From positions 8,089,001-8,153,000 of the forward strand of contig BSQZ01000015.1 in the NCBI GenBank assembly GCA_033239005.1: 64,000 nucleotides of DNA, given 5' to 3'. The DNA comes from Lamellibrachia satsuma. Lineage: Eukaryota; Annelida; Polychaeta; Sabellida; Siboglinidae. This document shows, piece after piece, positions 1 to 11,189 of this stretch. Position 1 is the stretch's first letter, and each line of letters starts with the position of its first letter. Under the pieces are notes generated by a model. That model was given only the letters and a program-made list of their open reading frames with translations, did not search any database and had not been told where the DNA came from. A program made the translations under genes and the position numbers.

Positions 1-135
1 TTGAGCATTTGTGCAAAAGAACTAATCATTTACATGCAAATTGTCTCTGTAATGCCCCAGTATACCGTGAACAAGGGGTAAGCGTCCAAAATAGTACCCA
101 TTATTTTTTTACAACTTTTCATTCTTTCTCTCTAA

Positions 136-776
136 CTTGAGAAGTTTTCAAGCTATGTATCTGAAATTTGCTGAAAATATATATTAGTACAAATTCGAGA
201 ATGAGAGGGGGAAGGACTATGGGTATACTGGGTGCACAAAAATGTGAAAAGTCCTTTATTCAGTAAACAACATATTCAAATTTCAGGATGGTGTTCTGTT
301 TCATTTAGTTCATATTGAAGCTGAAAATCACTGTTCTGCCTACTGGCGTTTCTCCTAAATTGGCCAAAAAATATCCAAAATAAATGTGGCAGAACACCAT
401 CTTGACATTTAAATACATTGTTTACCTAATAAAGGACTATGAACAGTCAATAATGTGGTCATAGGACATGTTCCACATTCTCATTTTGGGTGCTGAAAGT
501 CATAAAATTTATTAAAAGTTATAGTTTAAGATTTAATTATTCTGAAAATATAGTAAGTAGATACATACACTTACAAAACTAAGAGATTATTGCCAGTATC
601 CCTGACAACAGAGGGTTGCAATTTGGATGTTCCAACAATGAAATACAGGTTGCTGAAATAATTTTCAGAAATAAAACAAATTCTTAATTTTTGCACCCTT
701 CTCATTAAAAAATTTTGCATGTACTGATATATCTACATTTTCAGCAAATTTTAGATACATAGCTTGAAAACTTCTC
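136..776. repeat. Foldback (nested inverted repeat) inside the hAT element
   Basis: Two nested inverted repeats share one centre. The outer arms are about 136-190 and 721-776; the inner arms are about 246-303 and 389-445. The segment could fold into a 640-nt imperfect hairpin. It lies between the left inverted end and the transposase, so it is either a foldback MITE inserted in the hAT 5-prime region or a structural part of it. Confidence 0.7.
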
Positions 777-799
777 ATGTTCGAGGCACATGAAAAGTT

Positions 800-2078
800 T
801 TCATCAGTGACTGGAAACAACAGACTGCTGTGCTACCCTGCAAGTGCTTCACAGGCAGACACACAGCTGACAATATCATTGCCCAGTATGAGAAGGTGGT
901 AAATGAGTTCCACATAGCCAACAAAATCACCCACGTTATACCAGACAATGCATCAAACATGATGAAGGCATTTAAACTCCCAGCTACAACTCCGACAACT
1001 ATAGTGACAGTGACGACACTACGGATACCGAAGACAGTGACACAGAATTAGATGATGATGTGTCAAGGGATGTGTTTGTCTTCCTCCCCCAGCACGATGG
1101 ATGTTCTGCACACACTACTCAGCTTGTCGTGAAGGATGGGTTGAAAGCAGCTGGTGCTCTATGTAGTGTGATTAGCAAGGCTTCCAACATTGTATCTCAT
1201 GTTCGTAAGTCGACAGTCAGTACAGAACTGCTGGAAGGCCACTGCAAGTTGCAGGCAGCCAACGTAACTAGATGGAACTCCGAGATCACCATGATATGGT
1301 CTGAACTCCAGACCCCTCAATAGAAGTTGGACCAACTACACACTGTGCACAAGCTGACACACCATGACAGGATTCCATTGGGAGAGCTCTGAAAAATCCT
1401 TGCTTCCTTTGAAGCAGCAAGAGACTTTACACAGGGTGATAAAGTAGTGACAGCCAGCTTAGTCATTCCTACTGTGCTTGGACTCGGTTCTCAGCTGGCG
1501 CAGATCAAAGCAAAATACAACTGTAAGATGGCAGAATCACTGAAGAAGTCCATAGCCCAACACATGTCTGTCTACAATGAACAGACATCCTTCCAGTTGG
1601 CTACCACACTTGATCCTCACTTCAAGTTGGCCTGGTGCAAGAATACGTGCGAGGCAGAGAAGCAGAGGACTTCTCTCTTTGCTGCAACAAACATACTGGC
1701 TTCTCCTCCAGTATCATCTGCACAATCCCAGCCAGGATCCTCTGCCTCTTCTCCATCAGCCAAACAGTGCAAGCTGTTCGGCTTCATGGGAGTCAAGGAG
1801 GCTATACCATCATCCACTTCAAGCACAGCTAAGGAAACGAAACATATTTGTCCCAACCGTGTGTTGCTGAGAAGGAAGACCCAATTAAATACTGGCATAC
1901 AAGATCAGTCAGTCTGCCCATCCTGTCCCAGCTGTCTCAGAAGTACCTGGCAACTCATGCTACCTCAGCACCTGTAGAGAGGCTTTTCAGCATCGCAGGA
2001 AAAGTCTTCAGATCAGACTGCTGCCGTCTGACTGATTCCAATGCAACAAGAATTTCATTTGACTGGCGTTTACAGTGT
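800..2078 (+). pseudogene. hAT/ZBED-type transposase, broken
   Basis: Successive plus-strand frames match a ZBED1/4-like hAT transposase in order. 800-975 reads the segment ending in DNASNMMKA, part of the RNase-H-like catalytic core. 1060-1320 carries the C-SAHTTQLVVKDGL motif and the TRWNS motif typical of hAT. 1447-1650 continues with LATTLDPHFKLAW. 1848-2078 is the C-terminal hAT dimerisation domain (ATSAPVERLFSIAGKVF). At least three frame changes and stops separate the pieces, and the N-terminal BED finger is not seen. It cannot make a full protein. Confidence 0.88.
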
Positions 2079-2159
2079 CAGAGACACTGTTTAGTATTGC
2101 TGGCATGGGTTCAAATGCTAATAATTCAGTTATTGTGCTATTGTTTTATTTTATCTTGA

Positions 2160-2509
2160 ATAATATTGGTGATAGTAACAACATGACGATTTTCATTTAT
2201 TTCATTATGTCAATTAATAATAATAAAACTTGGATAGCAATAATCAGTTAGAGCACTAGATATTGTCTTAGCAACAGAAAAAGATCAATGATTTAGAATT
2301 TGAAGAAGATCACATACATGGTAGAAACAGGATTTGCATATTCTTTAAAGTAACCATGATTACATGCTATAGTAATTGTAATCGATTACATTTGCTTTCT
2401 GAGTAAACGTACTCGTAATCATACTCATATATTTTCATAGTAATCGTAATCGATTACATTTGTATTGTAATCACCCCCATCTGTGATGAAAATATGTAAA
2501 AAAAATAAC
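2160..2509. other. hAT 3-prime non-coding region
   Basis: AT-rich sequence between the transposase remnant and the right inverted end. It holds two copies of a short motif (GTAATCGATTACATTTG and variants, about 2374-2395 and 2440-2463), each preceded by further GTAAT runs. These may be subterminal transposase-binding motifs. No gene seen. Confidence 0.4.
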
Positions 2510-2741
2510 TGGTACGATTTTGGGTGCTTAACCGTTGTTCACATTACACTGGGAATTACAGAGAAAATTTTCATGTAAATGCCTAGTTCTTTCGCACAAG
2601 CGCTCAAGCATAGCCACTTAGTAATTGGTTGATTTCACACGGAATGACACAGGTACATATAATCTAGAACTATGTATTGTATTCAGGAGGTTTTTTGTAT
2701 TTGACAACAATGTTTACATAATTTTCTTACCAGTCAACTTT

Positions 2742-3175
2742 CCCCATAGACGACCATTATAACGTTCTTGCTCCTACATTGAAAATTTATCCTACAATTT
2801 TTTTTTAAATTCACAGCAAATGACAGCCCCACTAAGACACCTGGTGTGTGAAATTTATGAAAATGACATACCTCCTTTTCGCACAAATTGCTTCAATGCA
2901 TGACACCCCTGCATTTCTGCCATGAAATTCCCTGGTTTCCAAAATATGAGTACACCCTGTCTGATGGCCACTGTGTCCTTACGCAACTGGTATACCAACT
3001 GACGAATGGCATCATTTCAAAGCTTAGATGCTACTGTGCACAAAAACATCACTTCCACTCACTCATCCATACAATTTCTGCTCTCACAAATAAACCATAA
3101 CTGCACAATTAATTTTTTCCTTGGGACTCTTTATCTATGTAATGGCGGATGGATTCTGACTGTGGTCCGTGCCCT
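2742..3175. mobile_element. MITE family A, copy 1 (left end lost)
   Basis: This segment is a diverged copy of 39734-40200, alignable along almost its whole length. The right end carries the terminal TGGTCCGTGCCCT (3163-3175) seen in copy 2. The matching left end AGGGCACGGACCA is absent here, so copy 1 is truncated or eroded on the left. A 70-codon reading frame from 2888 is open in both copies but differs at many amino acids, so it does not look constrained. Confidence 0.75.
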
Positions 3176-3900
3176 GCTGATTAGATAAAAACACAAAATG
3201 CGTCCATCCAAAATATTTTTTTCAACATGAAGCCACTTGAATAGGGAATTCAAATATGGTGCATTACACAGACATTGATATAAAAATAATTAGAATTTTA
3301 GCTTCATGGCCACATAGCATTTTTGACTGCTAAATATAGGCCACTTTTCACCATGTACCAACTTTGGAGATCATTATCTCATAAACTAATCAAGATAGAA
3401 ACTTCAAACTTCTCATATACCTACATATATAGGTGTGTTGTTGATCCAAATAAGATTAATTTGTGTTCTAACATGTTTTATTGTTGAAATAAGGGGGTAA
3501 AATCACTTGGCTCAATTTCACACATAAAAACACACAACTTCAATGGCAGATTGTGGGAAAACTAATGTACAGATGTGGAAGATGTTACTATCTACATATA
3601 ATGGAGAATAAGCACATATCAGAGTTCTAGCACAGATAGTTTTTAAGTTGTTGATATTTTAAGTAGAACAAGAAATCTACATGATTTCGGAAAATTAAAA
3701 AAAATTACAGAATCTGCCAAATTTTAAATGGCCATAACTCAGAAACTATTCGAACTACATTCCTATGTTTTGACATATATGCAGCCCTATGGTTTTACAT
3801 GTGTGGTTATATTAACCTGTTGATTAATTTGTAAAATTGTTTTGAATTTAAAAATATGAGCGCAACATGCCTTGGTTGATCCAAGACGGAATGCCCCCAT
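3176..3900. other. No gene seen
   Basis: AT-rich intergenic sequence with no long reading frame, repeat pair or RNA gene that I can support. Phrases such as the stretch near 3725 (GGCCATAACTCAGAAACTAT) look like dispersed repeat sequence, but no boundaries can be set. Confidence 0.4.
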
Positions 3901-4200
3901 TGTCTTACTCCTCATCATATGATCCCCAGTTCTGTTTCTTCCTTGTCTTATTCCTTAACATTCATTGTCTTATTCCTCACCCTACAATCCCCTGTTCTGT
4001 TTCTTCCTTGTCTTATTCCTTAACATTCATTGTCTTATTCCTCACCCTACAATCCCCAGTTCTGTTTCTAACTTGTCATATTCCTTAACCTATTCCTCAC
4101 CCTACGATCGACCTACTAGTTCTGTTTCTAACTTGTCATATTCCTTAACCTCCTTTGTCTTATTCCTCACCCTACGATCGACCTACTAGTTCTGTTTTTT
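3901..4200. repeat. 65-bp minisatellite, about 4.5 units
   Basis: Tandem units start at 3901, 3966, 4031, about 4090 and 4156. Each contains TGTCTTATTCCTCACCCTA and then a TTCTGTTTCT block. Units 1-3 and units 4-5 form two subtypes; the latter contain the CGATCGACCTACTAG variant. The reading frames across it are only repeat translation. Confidence 0.85.
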
Positions 4201-6156
4201 TTTTCAACTTTGTAATCACACCCATCCTACATGATCAAAAGCTTTTTATTAAAGCGATAGTCAAGCTACATTAAAAAAGCATCTCACTTAATTAGCACTC
4301 GATCTCTTTATTGCAACTGCTTCTTGTGCTATGTCCATTCCTAAAACTGAACTGACCTTTCCCAAAGTTGATTTCTGTTGGCTTCCACCCTTATGACTAA
4401 TGACATTTTAAACTCCAAACTGCACTGCCTTGGGCAACAATGCCAACATACGAGTGGTTTAATTATTTCAGAGTTTTCCTTCTCAAGTCAAGAGTTAGTG
4501 AGAGTCCACAACAGGTTTTTTCCATTTCCCGGACCCTGGCAGACACCAGGAACAACTGACCATGTCCCCCAGTGGTTATGTTACAAAATATTACGTGGCC
4601 GTCTAAAACACTAACTAACTAATAATGTCTCATATAATACGCAGACATAAAATAAACAGCCTAAAATAAATGCAACTGGCACTGTCGTTGCACTGACACT
4701 GTTCCTCACCTCAGCGGCTCAGACGTCAGCACGGCTGTTCAGGGACTCCATAAGCTAATAACTGTTGTATAATTTCCATTCCACCAGCCTGGGTCAGCAG
4801 TAGCCGTGGGTTATGGCAACCAAATGTGTCACGTTATGGACGAGTTCCGTTGCTGGACAATGCCGTCAACAGATGTACGAAGCTTTCAGGAAACATCGCC
4901 AATACGTTATACTGGTTTGGGGCCCAGACACACCAAGCTTATAAATTAACGCAGCCATTTTTGGCCACAGAACATGGATAATGAATAGCGAACAGATGTT
5001 TGCTGGCGGTAGCCTTCACTTAACTCACATAATTATGACAGAAACTAAAGTGTGAGGAACAAGTAATGCCACAAGTATTTCTTATATTTAAATACCCCTA
5101 ACTTAGAATTAGTATGTTACCAGTACGTAAAAATTAAAACCCCAAACATAAAATAAACACAAATCAGTCCGACACGACGACAACAAGTAATGACGGTGAC
5201 AGCACAGGCACAGCATTTGTCGCCGATCAGTCACTTACAAGAACCGAATAAGTATTACGACTGTCTTCCTAATCGCACATAACTACACATATATGAATTC
5301 AAATGCTCTTTGTGGTGCTAGTACTGAGAGGCGAAAGAAAAAACCCGAAAAGTTCAGGCTTCTGAACAAAGTATCTTCGGCCCTAGCAATTACGCTTAGC
5401 TTTGACCCGATATAAACTCACCTCCGTCTGGCTTCATATTTCAGGCAATCAATCGACAACAAGTCTGACTCTTTTGATTGGTTTCACTACTTTGAATTAC
5501 AGAATACTAATCCCACCGTATCGAACTGATACGATACTGTTCGCCCGACATTTCATGGCTGTTATGACGGAACATTTTCATTTTCTCAATGCCATCTCAA
5601 GCAGCCTTTGCCTTGGCATCGGTTCAGCCGAACTGTCACCGCCCTACAACTCTGTTTATGAACTCATTTGCCTAGTCATGTGATTTACTCAGCTCCGCCC
5701 CTATCGTTGTATTCGCCAGTCTCTAGTCACGTGGTCGCCACCACGACTACTGTTTCATTTGGTAAACAATGCAACGTGTTCTGTTCAGAGCCGGACATAA
5801 TGAGAAAAGACATTTCGTACATAACAACCTATCAGAGTCAGGAAATACGAAAGTTTCCGCCAGATTTAGGACTTGTCTTAACTTCCAAGGATGGGAACAT
5901 CGCAGTATTGACCAAACATAATACGTCACACGACTATATAAGCAACAATAATTTTTGACACTCCATTCGCTGACCTTAGGCTTAGCTTAGGAGTAGGGGA
6001 AGCCAGTGTTAGTTGCGCCATTTTTAATTCTTTTTGATATCTAGAGCACAATTATATTCTTACGTCAACATTTGTTTACTCATATAAACTATATGATTAT
6101 TAGAAGATCATTTTATACCAAGAAAATATATCTTGCATGCAGATATAATTATAACT
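4201..6156. other. No gene seen
   Basis: Both strands show only short frames (the longest, 5668-5958, about 96 codons) with no recognisable domain. I see no inverted or direct terminal repeats that would define an element. Composition becomes more even around 4700-5400 than in the flanks, so this could be a piece of an older element or host non-coding DNA. Confidence 0.35.
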
Positions 6157-6401
6157 CTTATGAAAATATACCATGGCAAATGGCATGGTGTTTTAAAACA
6201 GGTAAATCATGGTTAACCATGGTAAATATCATTGTATATCATGGTATACCACAGTTTACCAAGTAATGTCATGGTTTACCATATAAATACCATGGTATAC
6301 TGTGGTTTACCATGAAATACCGTGGTATACCATGTATAATTCCATAGTAATTCCATATATACCATGGTATACTATGGAATACCATGGTATATTTTCATAA
6401 G
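6157..6401. mobile_element. ACCATGGT palindromic MITE, copy 1
   Basis: Ends are exact inverted repeats: CTTATGAAAATATACCATGG at 6157 and its complement ending at 6401. The interior is built of ACCATGGTATACC / GGTTTACCATGG motifs, so nearly the whole 245 bp can self-pair. It has no coding capacity. Related copies lie at 6580-6771 and 53807-53998. Confidence 0.8.
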
Positions 6402-6579
6402 GGAATGTAGCTGATTCAAATAGGGTTGGTAAGCCACAGTGTAGCGAAAGTTGGGTGAATGCTTTATTTATACCATTCTACTAACATTTCATAACAACTC
6501 AGTAAACACATCTATTCAATGTCTACATGCTTAATTAATAAGTCAACACATTTAATATAGATTAATATATTTAATATAC

Positions 6580-6771
6580 CCTAATGAAAATATACCATGG
6601 TATATGGTATACCATGGTATGCCATGGTATTACATGGTAAACCATGACATTACATGGTAAATTGTGGTATATTACGGTATTTTACCATGGTTTACCATTA
6701 TTTACCATGGTTTACCTGTTTTTAAACACCATGGTATACCATGACATTTACCATGGTATATTTTTATAAGG
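6580..6771. mobile_element. ACCATGGT palindromic MITE, copy 2
   Basis: The left end reads CCTAATGAAAATATACCATGG-like sequence and the right end CCATGGTATATTTTTATAAGG, an imperfect inverted repeat of the same termini as copy 1. The interior again consists of repeated TACCATGGT and GGTAAACCATG motifs. It lies 178 bp downstream of copy 1. Confidence 0.78.
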
Positions 6772-7930
6772 GAATATTGCTATAGGATCTGCTAAATTTT
6801 AGGTATTGTAAGTATTTAAAAAATTATATTGCAAAGTATTTGCAATACATTTTGAAATTTGCAATATAGCATTGCAATTAAGGATTTGCAAAACTTTTTT
6901 TTAAATGTGCGGTCTAATAATGCTTCGCTTTTTTCAACAGTACAACAAGTTTTTATTCTGTTGTGTTCCCCCTAGAATCTATGGTACTATAAAAAATATG
7001 CATAACGTCCTTTCAATTTATAATATAGAAAAAAACTTTGCAAAGGGTGGACTCAATATTAAAGTTGCATTCTGAAATCATCCATCTTTTAAATACAAAT
7101 TTCCATTGAATCAACATGCCTCATACACTATATATATATTACCTTCCTCAACTCGATCCATATAAACTTTGTTCACATAATATGCAATTTTAAGATAAAA
7201 TGTCACAAAAGACGAAAAAATATATCCGCGTGCCATACGTTTATTATTCCGCTGGCTCGTTGAATCTAATATACAAGGGACTCCCGCTGTCGAGTGGATG
7301 ATGTGTCAGACACGCGTAATGGTAAAATTAATTTCCAGCCTTCTGCTGTAATTAATTAAGCTTTCGTTTTAGTATGTTAAGGCTAATTTTTGGCCGAATC
7401 ATTACTTGCCAGATAAAAGCCTGAACACTGGACCATATACGTTAAAGTTTAAGTAGAATCCGATTAGCACCGGATCCACGTCGTATGTCGTGTCAAGGTC
7501 AAATGTCAATGATCGTGAATGTTTCTATTTTTCAGTAGCACCACTGTTTTTGTAGGTATGTTGTATGTAAGCAATCATATTAGATTGTGTGATGATACAT
7601 CAATGACTAATACCAACGTACTCGCTTTTGAAAATATTTACTACGACTTTGATCAAAATGTGAGCGGTATTAGAGTGTTACGGCATGAAACGGCAAGGAT
7701 TTGAATGGGATAAGACCAGCGTTATGTAAGACGGTTAAGGGAAGTGTATTAACCAGTCACAATGTACAATCTATAGATTTGCCAAGTTATGCTATATCAA
7801 CAATATACAATATTAGTGTAAATTGCGCGTGCACGGAATAAAACAAATCGACCCATTTTAATACTATTTTATTTCTGATGGAAAGCGCAAATATCGAACA
7901 GGCAAATGTAGCTGTTCTATCAACTGGAGC
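6772..7930. other. No gene seen
   Basis: AT-rich DNA without a supportable gene. A short open frame from 7879 (starting MESANIEQ) overlaps the start of the next pseudogene in another frame and is probably accidental. Confidence 0.35.
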
Positions 7931-7933
7931 CTA

Positions 7934-8586
7934 TGCGTTATCTGTCAGGAAACATCTGAAGAAAAATTGCGGTGTCCTCTGGGGAATCTAAACAAACAAT
8001 GCATAGCCACAGCGGAGAATGTTTACAAGTTTTGTGAGCAACATTATGAGGTTCCAATATATTGGACAGCTCCCAGTGCATCTGAAATGCCAGTACTCAG
8101 TTGGGTTGCTTATAAATAAAGAAGGAAAGTAGCATCACACGTGTAGAGACAAATTCAGCAACGCTAAACTCGAACGAGCATGGAAGCAAAAAATACAATT
8201 GAAGTTGTCGGGGAAGACTGAAGACGCTCAAAACGAACAAACCGCCATGACAAGTTTGCCTGTACATTCTACAGCAAAGGGAACGAATCTGGCCAACTTC
8301 ATGACTGTAGCACTCACAGTGCTGAAAAATCACTGCATTCTATGGTTGAAGAAATGAACGATTATGAACTGTGCGTGAAAATTGGTGGTGGCGATCTTTG
8401 AGGCTAAATACCACACTTATTGTCTTGTGAAATACAAGAACAAACACTGTTCGTTCTCTAGAGTAAAATGCAGCAGCTACGGTGGAAGCTACTCGGAGTT
8501 GCAAGAAGTTAATCAAGCTCAAGCATTTGCTGACTTAGCTGATGATATCAAAAAAATTAGATCTATGGGTCTTAGCAGCACTTACA
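7934..8586 (+). pseudogene. N-terminal fragment of a TE-associated Cys-rich protein family
   Basis: Translation from 7934 gives CVICQETSEEKLRCPLGN and, further on, the pattern FYSKGN...LHDCSTHSAEKSL...YELCVKIGGGDL, then in another frame EAKYHTYCLVKYKNKH (8402-8450). This order matches the N-terminus of a long uncharacterised protein family repeated in many fish and invertebrate genomes: a CxxC start, a second Cys module, then a gDl-A-EAKYH-xx-CL motif. Function is unknown; the multicopy behaviour suggests a mobile origin. Frame changes and stops break it, and a hAT insertion cuts it at 8588. A C-terminal piece of the same family lies at 12763-13085. Confidence 0.65.
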
Positions 8587-8588
8587 GT

Positions 8589-9388
8589 CAGGGTTGTTTG
8601 ATTTAAATCATTGATTTAAATCACTCCAAAAAATCATTGATTTCTGATTTTTTATTTCCAATTTTTTAATCACTGATTTATATGAATTTAACACAAATAA
8701 TTGTTTACAGGCATCGAGATCAACAAAGTTTTGTATGTTTTTTTAATACAAAAGCACAATGTGCGCACACTTGTGCAGTTGTATTGTCACCAGATAGCCT
8801 GATAGTTAAATATTTTATGACATTGTATATGTTTGATCTGTTCCCTTTCTGAATGTAGTGAAGCCACACAAACTTGTCTTCAAGAGAAAGTATCTTTTTA
8901 AGTCAGAAGTTAAAGTCCACTTAGAGCTTGTGCTAGTTGTTACCAATTCAGTATGTTGACTCAAGTGAGACAGTCTTGGTGACAATTGTTTAATACTGTA
9001 CCAGTTTGCAGCCTGGTTAGAGACCCATAGAGTACACAGAACCTTAGACAGGTGCTAATCCACCCTCTCAGCAAACAATAATTAGCACTGCTACAGCCAC
9101 AGACACACAGCATGCTTTCCTTTCCAAGACAGATTATGCAACTACAGGAGGTGAGGCCTTGTGGACATTGTCTAATGTCTTTATATAAACAAAAATCATG
9201 TACCCTCTGTTAAGACAAGTACCCAAATCGATTTGAATAGAACATGTTTGAAAGAGTTTATAAATATAAACATCTATATAAATGTCTAAATTCGAGATTT
9301 CAAAAAAATCAAATAAATAAAAAAACCTGATTTAAATTTTTTAAATCCTATTTTTTATTTTAAAAAATCATAATTTTTTTCAAACCTG
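8589..9388. mobile_element. Non-autonomous hAT element with 8-bp target duplication
   Basis: The element begins CAGGGTTG (8589) and ends CAAACCTG (9388), a short hAT-like inverted terminus. Both subterminal regions are rich in GATTTAAATC-type sequence. It is bounded by CTTACAGT (8581-8588) and CTTAGAGT (9389-9396), an 8-bp target duplication with one mismatch. It is 800 bp long with no transposase, so it would have depended on an enzyme from elsewhere. It interrupts the Cys-rich protein fragment. Confidence 0.8.
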
Positions 9389-9499
9389 CTTAGAGTGATT
9401 CAAGCAAAGAGCGCAATCGCTGCGACTGTCATGTTGCTCTCCTCCTTTTCCCTGTAGTCCGGGGTGAGGCTGGCACTGATACCTGTCGTCGATTTATGT

Positions 9500-11090
9500 T
9501 TCCCCTTCTTCTTCATATCTAGTTCCGTTTTACTACCATCTCCACCAATTGTCTCCACTCCCCTCTATCCCTCGCCCTCATTCTCCATTCCCCTCCCATT
9601 CCCACTAAATCTGTCTTCACGCAGTCCTCCCATCTCAGTCTCAGTCTTCTTCTTCTCCTTCTACCCTCCAGATGGTGTTATGCATGAGTTAAGACGCTTT
9701 CCTTTTAGCTTTCGAGATATGTGTGTATCTCCCGTCATCCCTTCCACTTACCCCAGCTTGTACTCTCCTGTGAATTTCCATCTCCATGCAGCTGTCAACG
9801 CAAACCGCTCCACCCAGATATACAGAGCTGTCTCGTTGGTTCAGTTTCTTCCCATCCGGTCTTATGTCAAGATCTTTTTTCTGCTGCCAAACCCAAAGCA
9901 CATCCATCTTCTCTAGACTTACTCTCGGTCCATGTTTGCCAAAGATTTCCTTTCAATCTACCAACCACTCTTGAAGGTCTGCCTCACTGTCCGCTATTAC
10001 TGCCAGCCTGTGCCAGGTCATCGGCATATAGCAACTTACGGAGAATGGCCCTTGTATTTACTTTCTTGCTGATCACCTCCACTACTGCAATGAATAACAT
10101 TGGGCTTAGGGCACTCCCCGTCCACCCTGAATTCCTCCATTATTCCCGGTTCGCATACTACTCTTTGTTTGTCTTTTCATATGTGCCTTTGACCATCCTC
10201 ACCTCCGCCTCTGGGACACCCACCCATCCTCAACATGGTCGTGGCCATATCTCTTGGAAGTGTGTTGTATGCCTTTTTTATGGTCTATAAATCCCAAAGC
10301 CATATTCTTCTATCCCTCCAGTTTCTTTTCCACCAGTTGGCTCACAGTGAACATCTCATCCGCCGTACCTCTCCCTCTTCTGAAACCTTGTTGTCCTTCT
10401 CCCATTTCACACTCCACTATCCTCCTTATCCTTCCATCCAAAATCCTTTCTAACACCTTCAGGACATGGCACAGCAACGCGATACCTCGGTATTTTCCAG
10501 GGTCATGAACGTCTCCCTTCCTTTTACATACAGGGACTATCAACCCCATTCACCACTCCTCTGGGATCTTCCCCTCTGTCATGCAGGTATTTAACAATCA
10601 CCTTGTCCACCTAACCCCAACATGTTCAGCCATTACCAGCATCTCCACTTGCACTTCATCAATACTTGTCGCTCGTCCTCTCTTCATCTTCTTTGCTCTC
10701 TCTACCTCTGCATCCACAATCTCCTCCAGCTTCACTTGTCCTTCTGCACTTGGTAATTCTAATTCGCTGTTTTCCCTTTGGTTCAGTAGCTCCTTGAAAT
10801 ACTCCTCCCAGACCTTTAATACATCTTTCCTATCAGTGACTAGCTTCCCATTATGTCATTCAATCTACGATTACTGATCCAGTTTTTACATCCTTGCTGT
10901 CCTCATCCCTCTCTTGTGCCATCTTATATATCAATTTCTTTCCGCAGTCCTTGTCTGCCTCTCTGTGTAGTTCCTCCTCCATTTCCCTCTTTGCTTTGTC
11001 AACTGCTCTCCTAGCTGCCTTCTTCTGTCCGTACAGGTGCTGTAATGTTGTATTCGGTTGTTCCCCATTCTCCTTGATCCTTTCTGTCAT
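9500..11090 (-). pseudogene. LINE linker and reverse transcriptase, broken
   Basis: 11090-10860 is a Lys/Glu-rich linker (KKAARRAVDKAKREMEEE). 10549-10310 matches RT blocks: VPVCKRKGD, then KYRGIALLCHVLKVLERIL and QQGFRRGRGTADEMFTV. Further along, FIDHKKAYNTLPRD (motif A region) and LLYADDLAQ (motif C, the YADD codons at 10017-10028) are legible in shifted frames. 9907-9740 covers the region after the palm (SVYLGG). About 9640-9510 encodes the C-terminal LRLRWEDCVKTDL and EWRMRARDRGEWRQLV. The plus-strand Ser/Pro-rich frames here are shadows. Confidence 0.85.
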
Positions 11091-11189
11091 CTTCCATATA
11101 TCTCTCGTTTCTCCGATTGCGTTTGCTACTTCTTCTGTCCACTACGTTTGGTTTTTCCTTCTTGATAATGATCCCCTTTTCCAGACATT

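Larger units (their letters stand above)
1..2607 (+). mobile_element. hAT (ZBED-type) DNA transposon remnant with long inverted ends
   Basis: Bases 1-100 match the reverse complement of 2510-2607 over essentially their full length with scattered substitutions, giving terminal inverted repeats of about 100 bp. Between them lies a decayed hAT transposase (800-2078). The left end coincides with the window start, so the true terminus and its target duplication may lie outside. hAT elements move by cut-and-paste and make 8-bp target duplications; none can be tested here. The inverted ends are longer than the short termini usual for hAT, so the ends could belong to a related non-autonomous derivative that carries the gene. 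Confidence 0.75.

Noticed and set aside
3867..4189. Plus frames rich in Ser/Leu/Pro across 3.9-4.2 kb
   Set aside because: They read through the 65-bp minisatellite; repeat periodicity explains the open frame.
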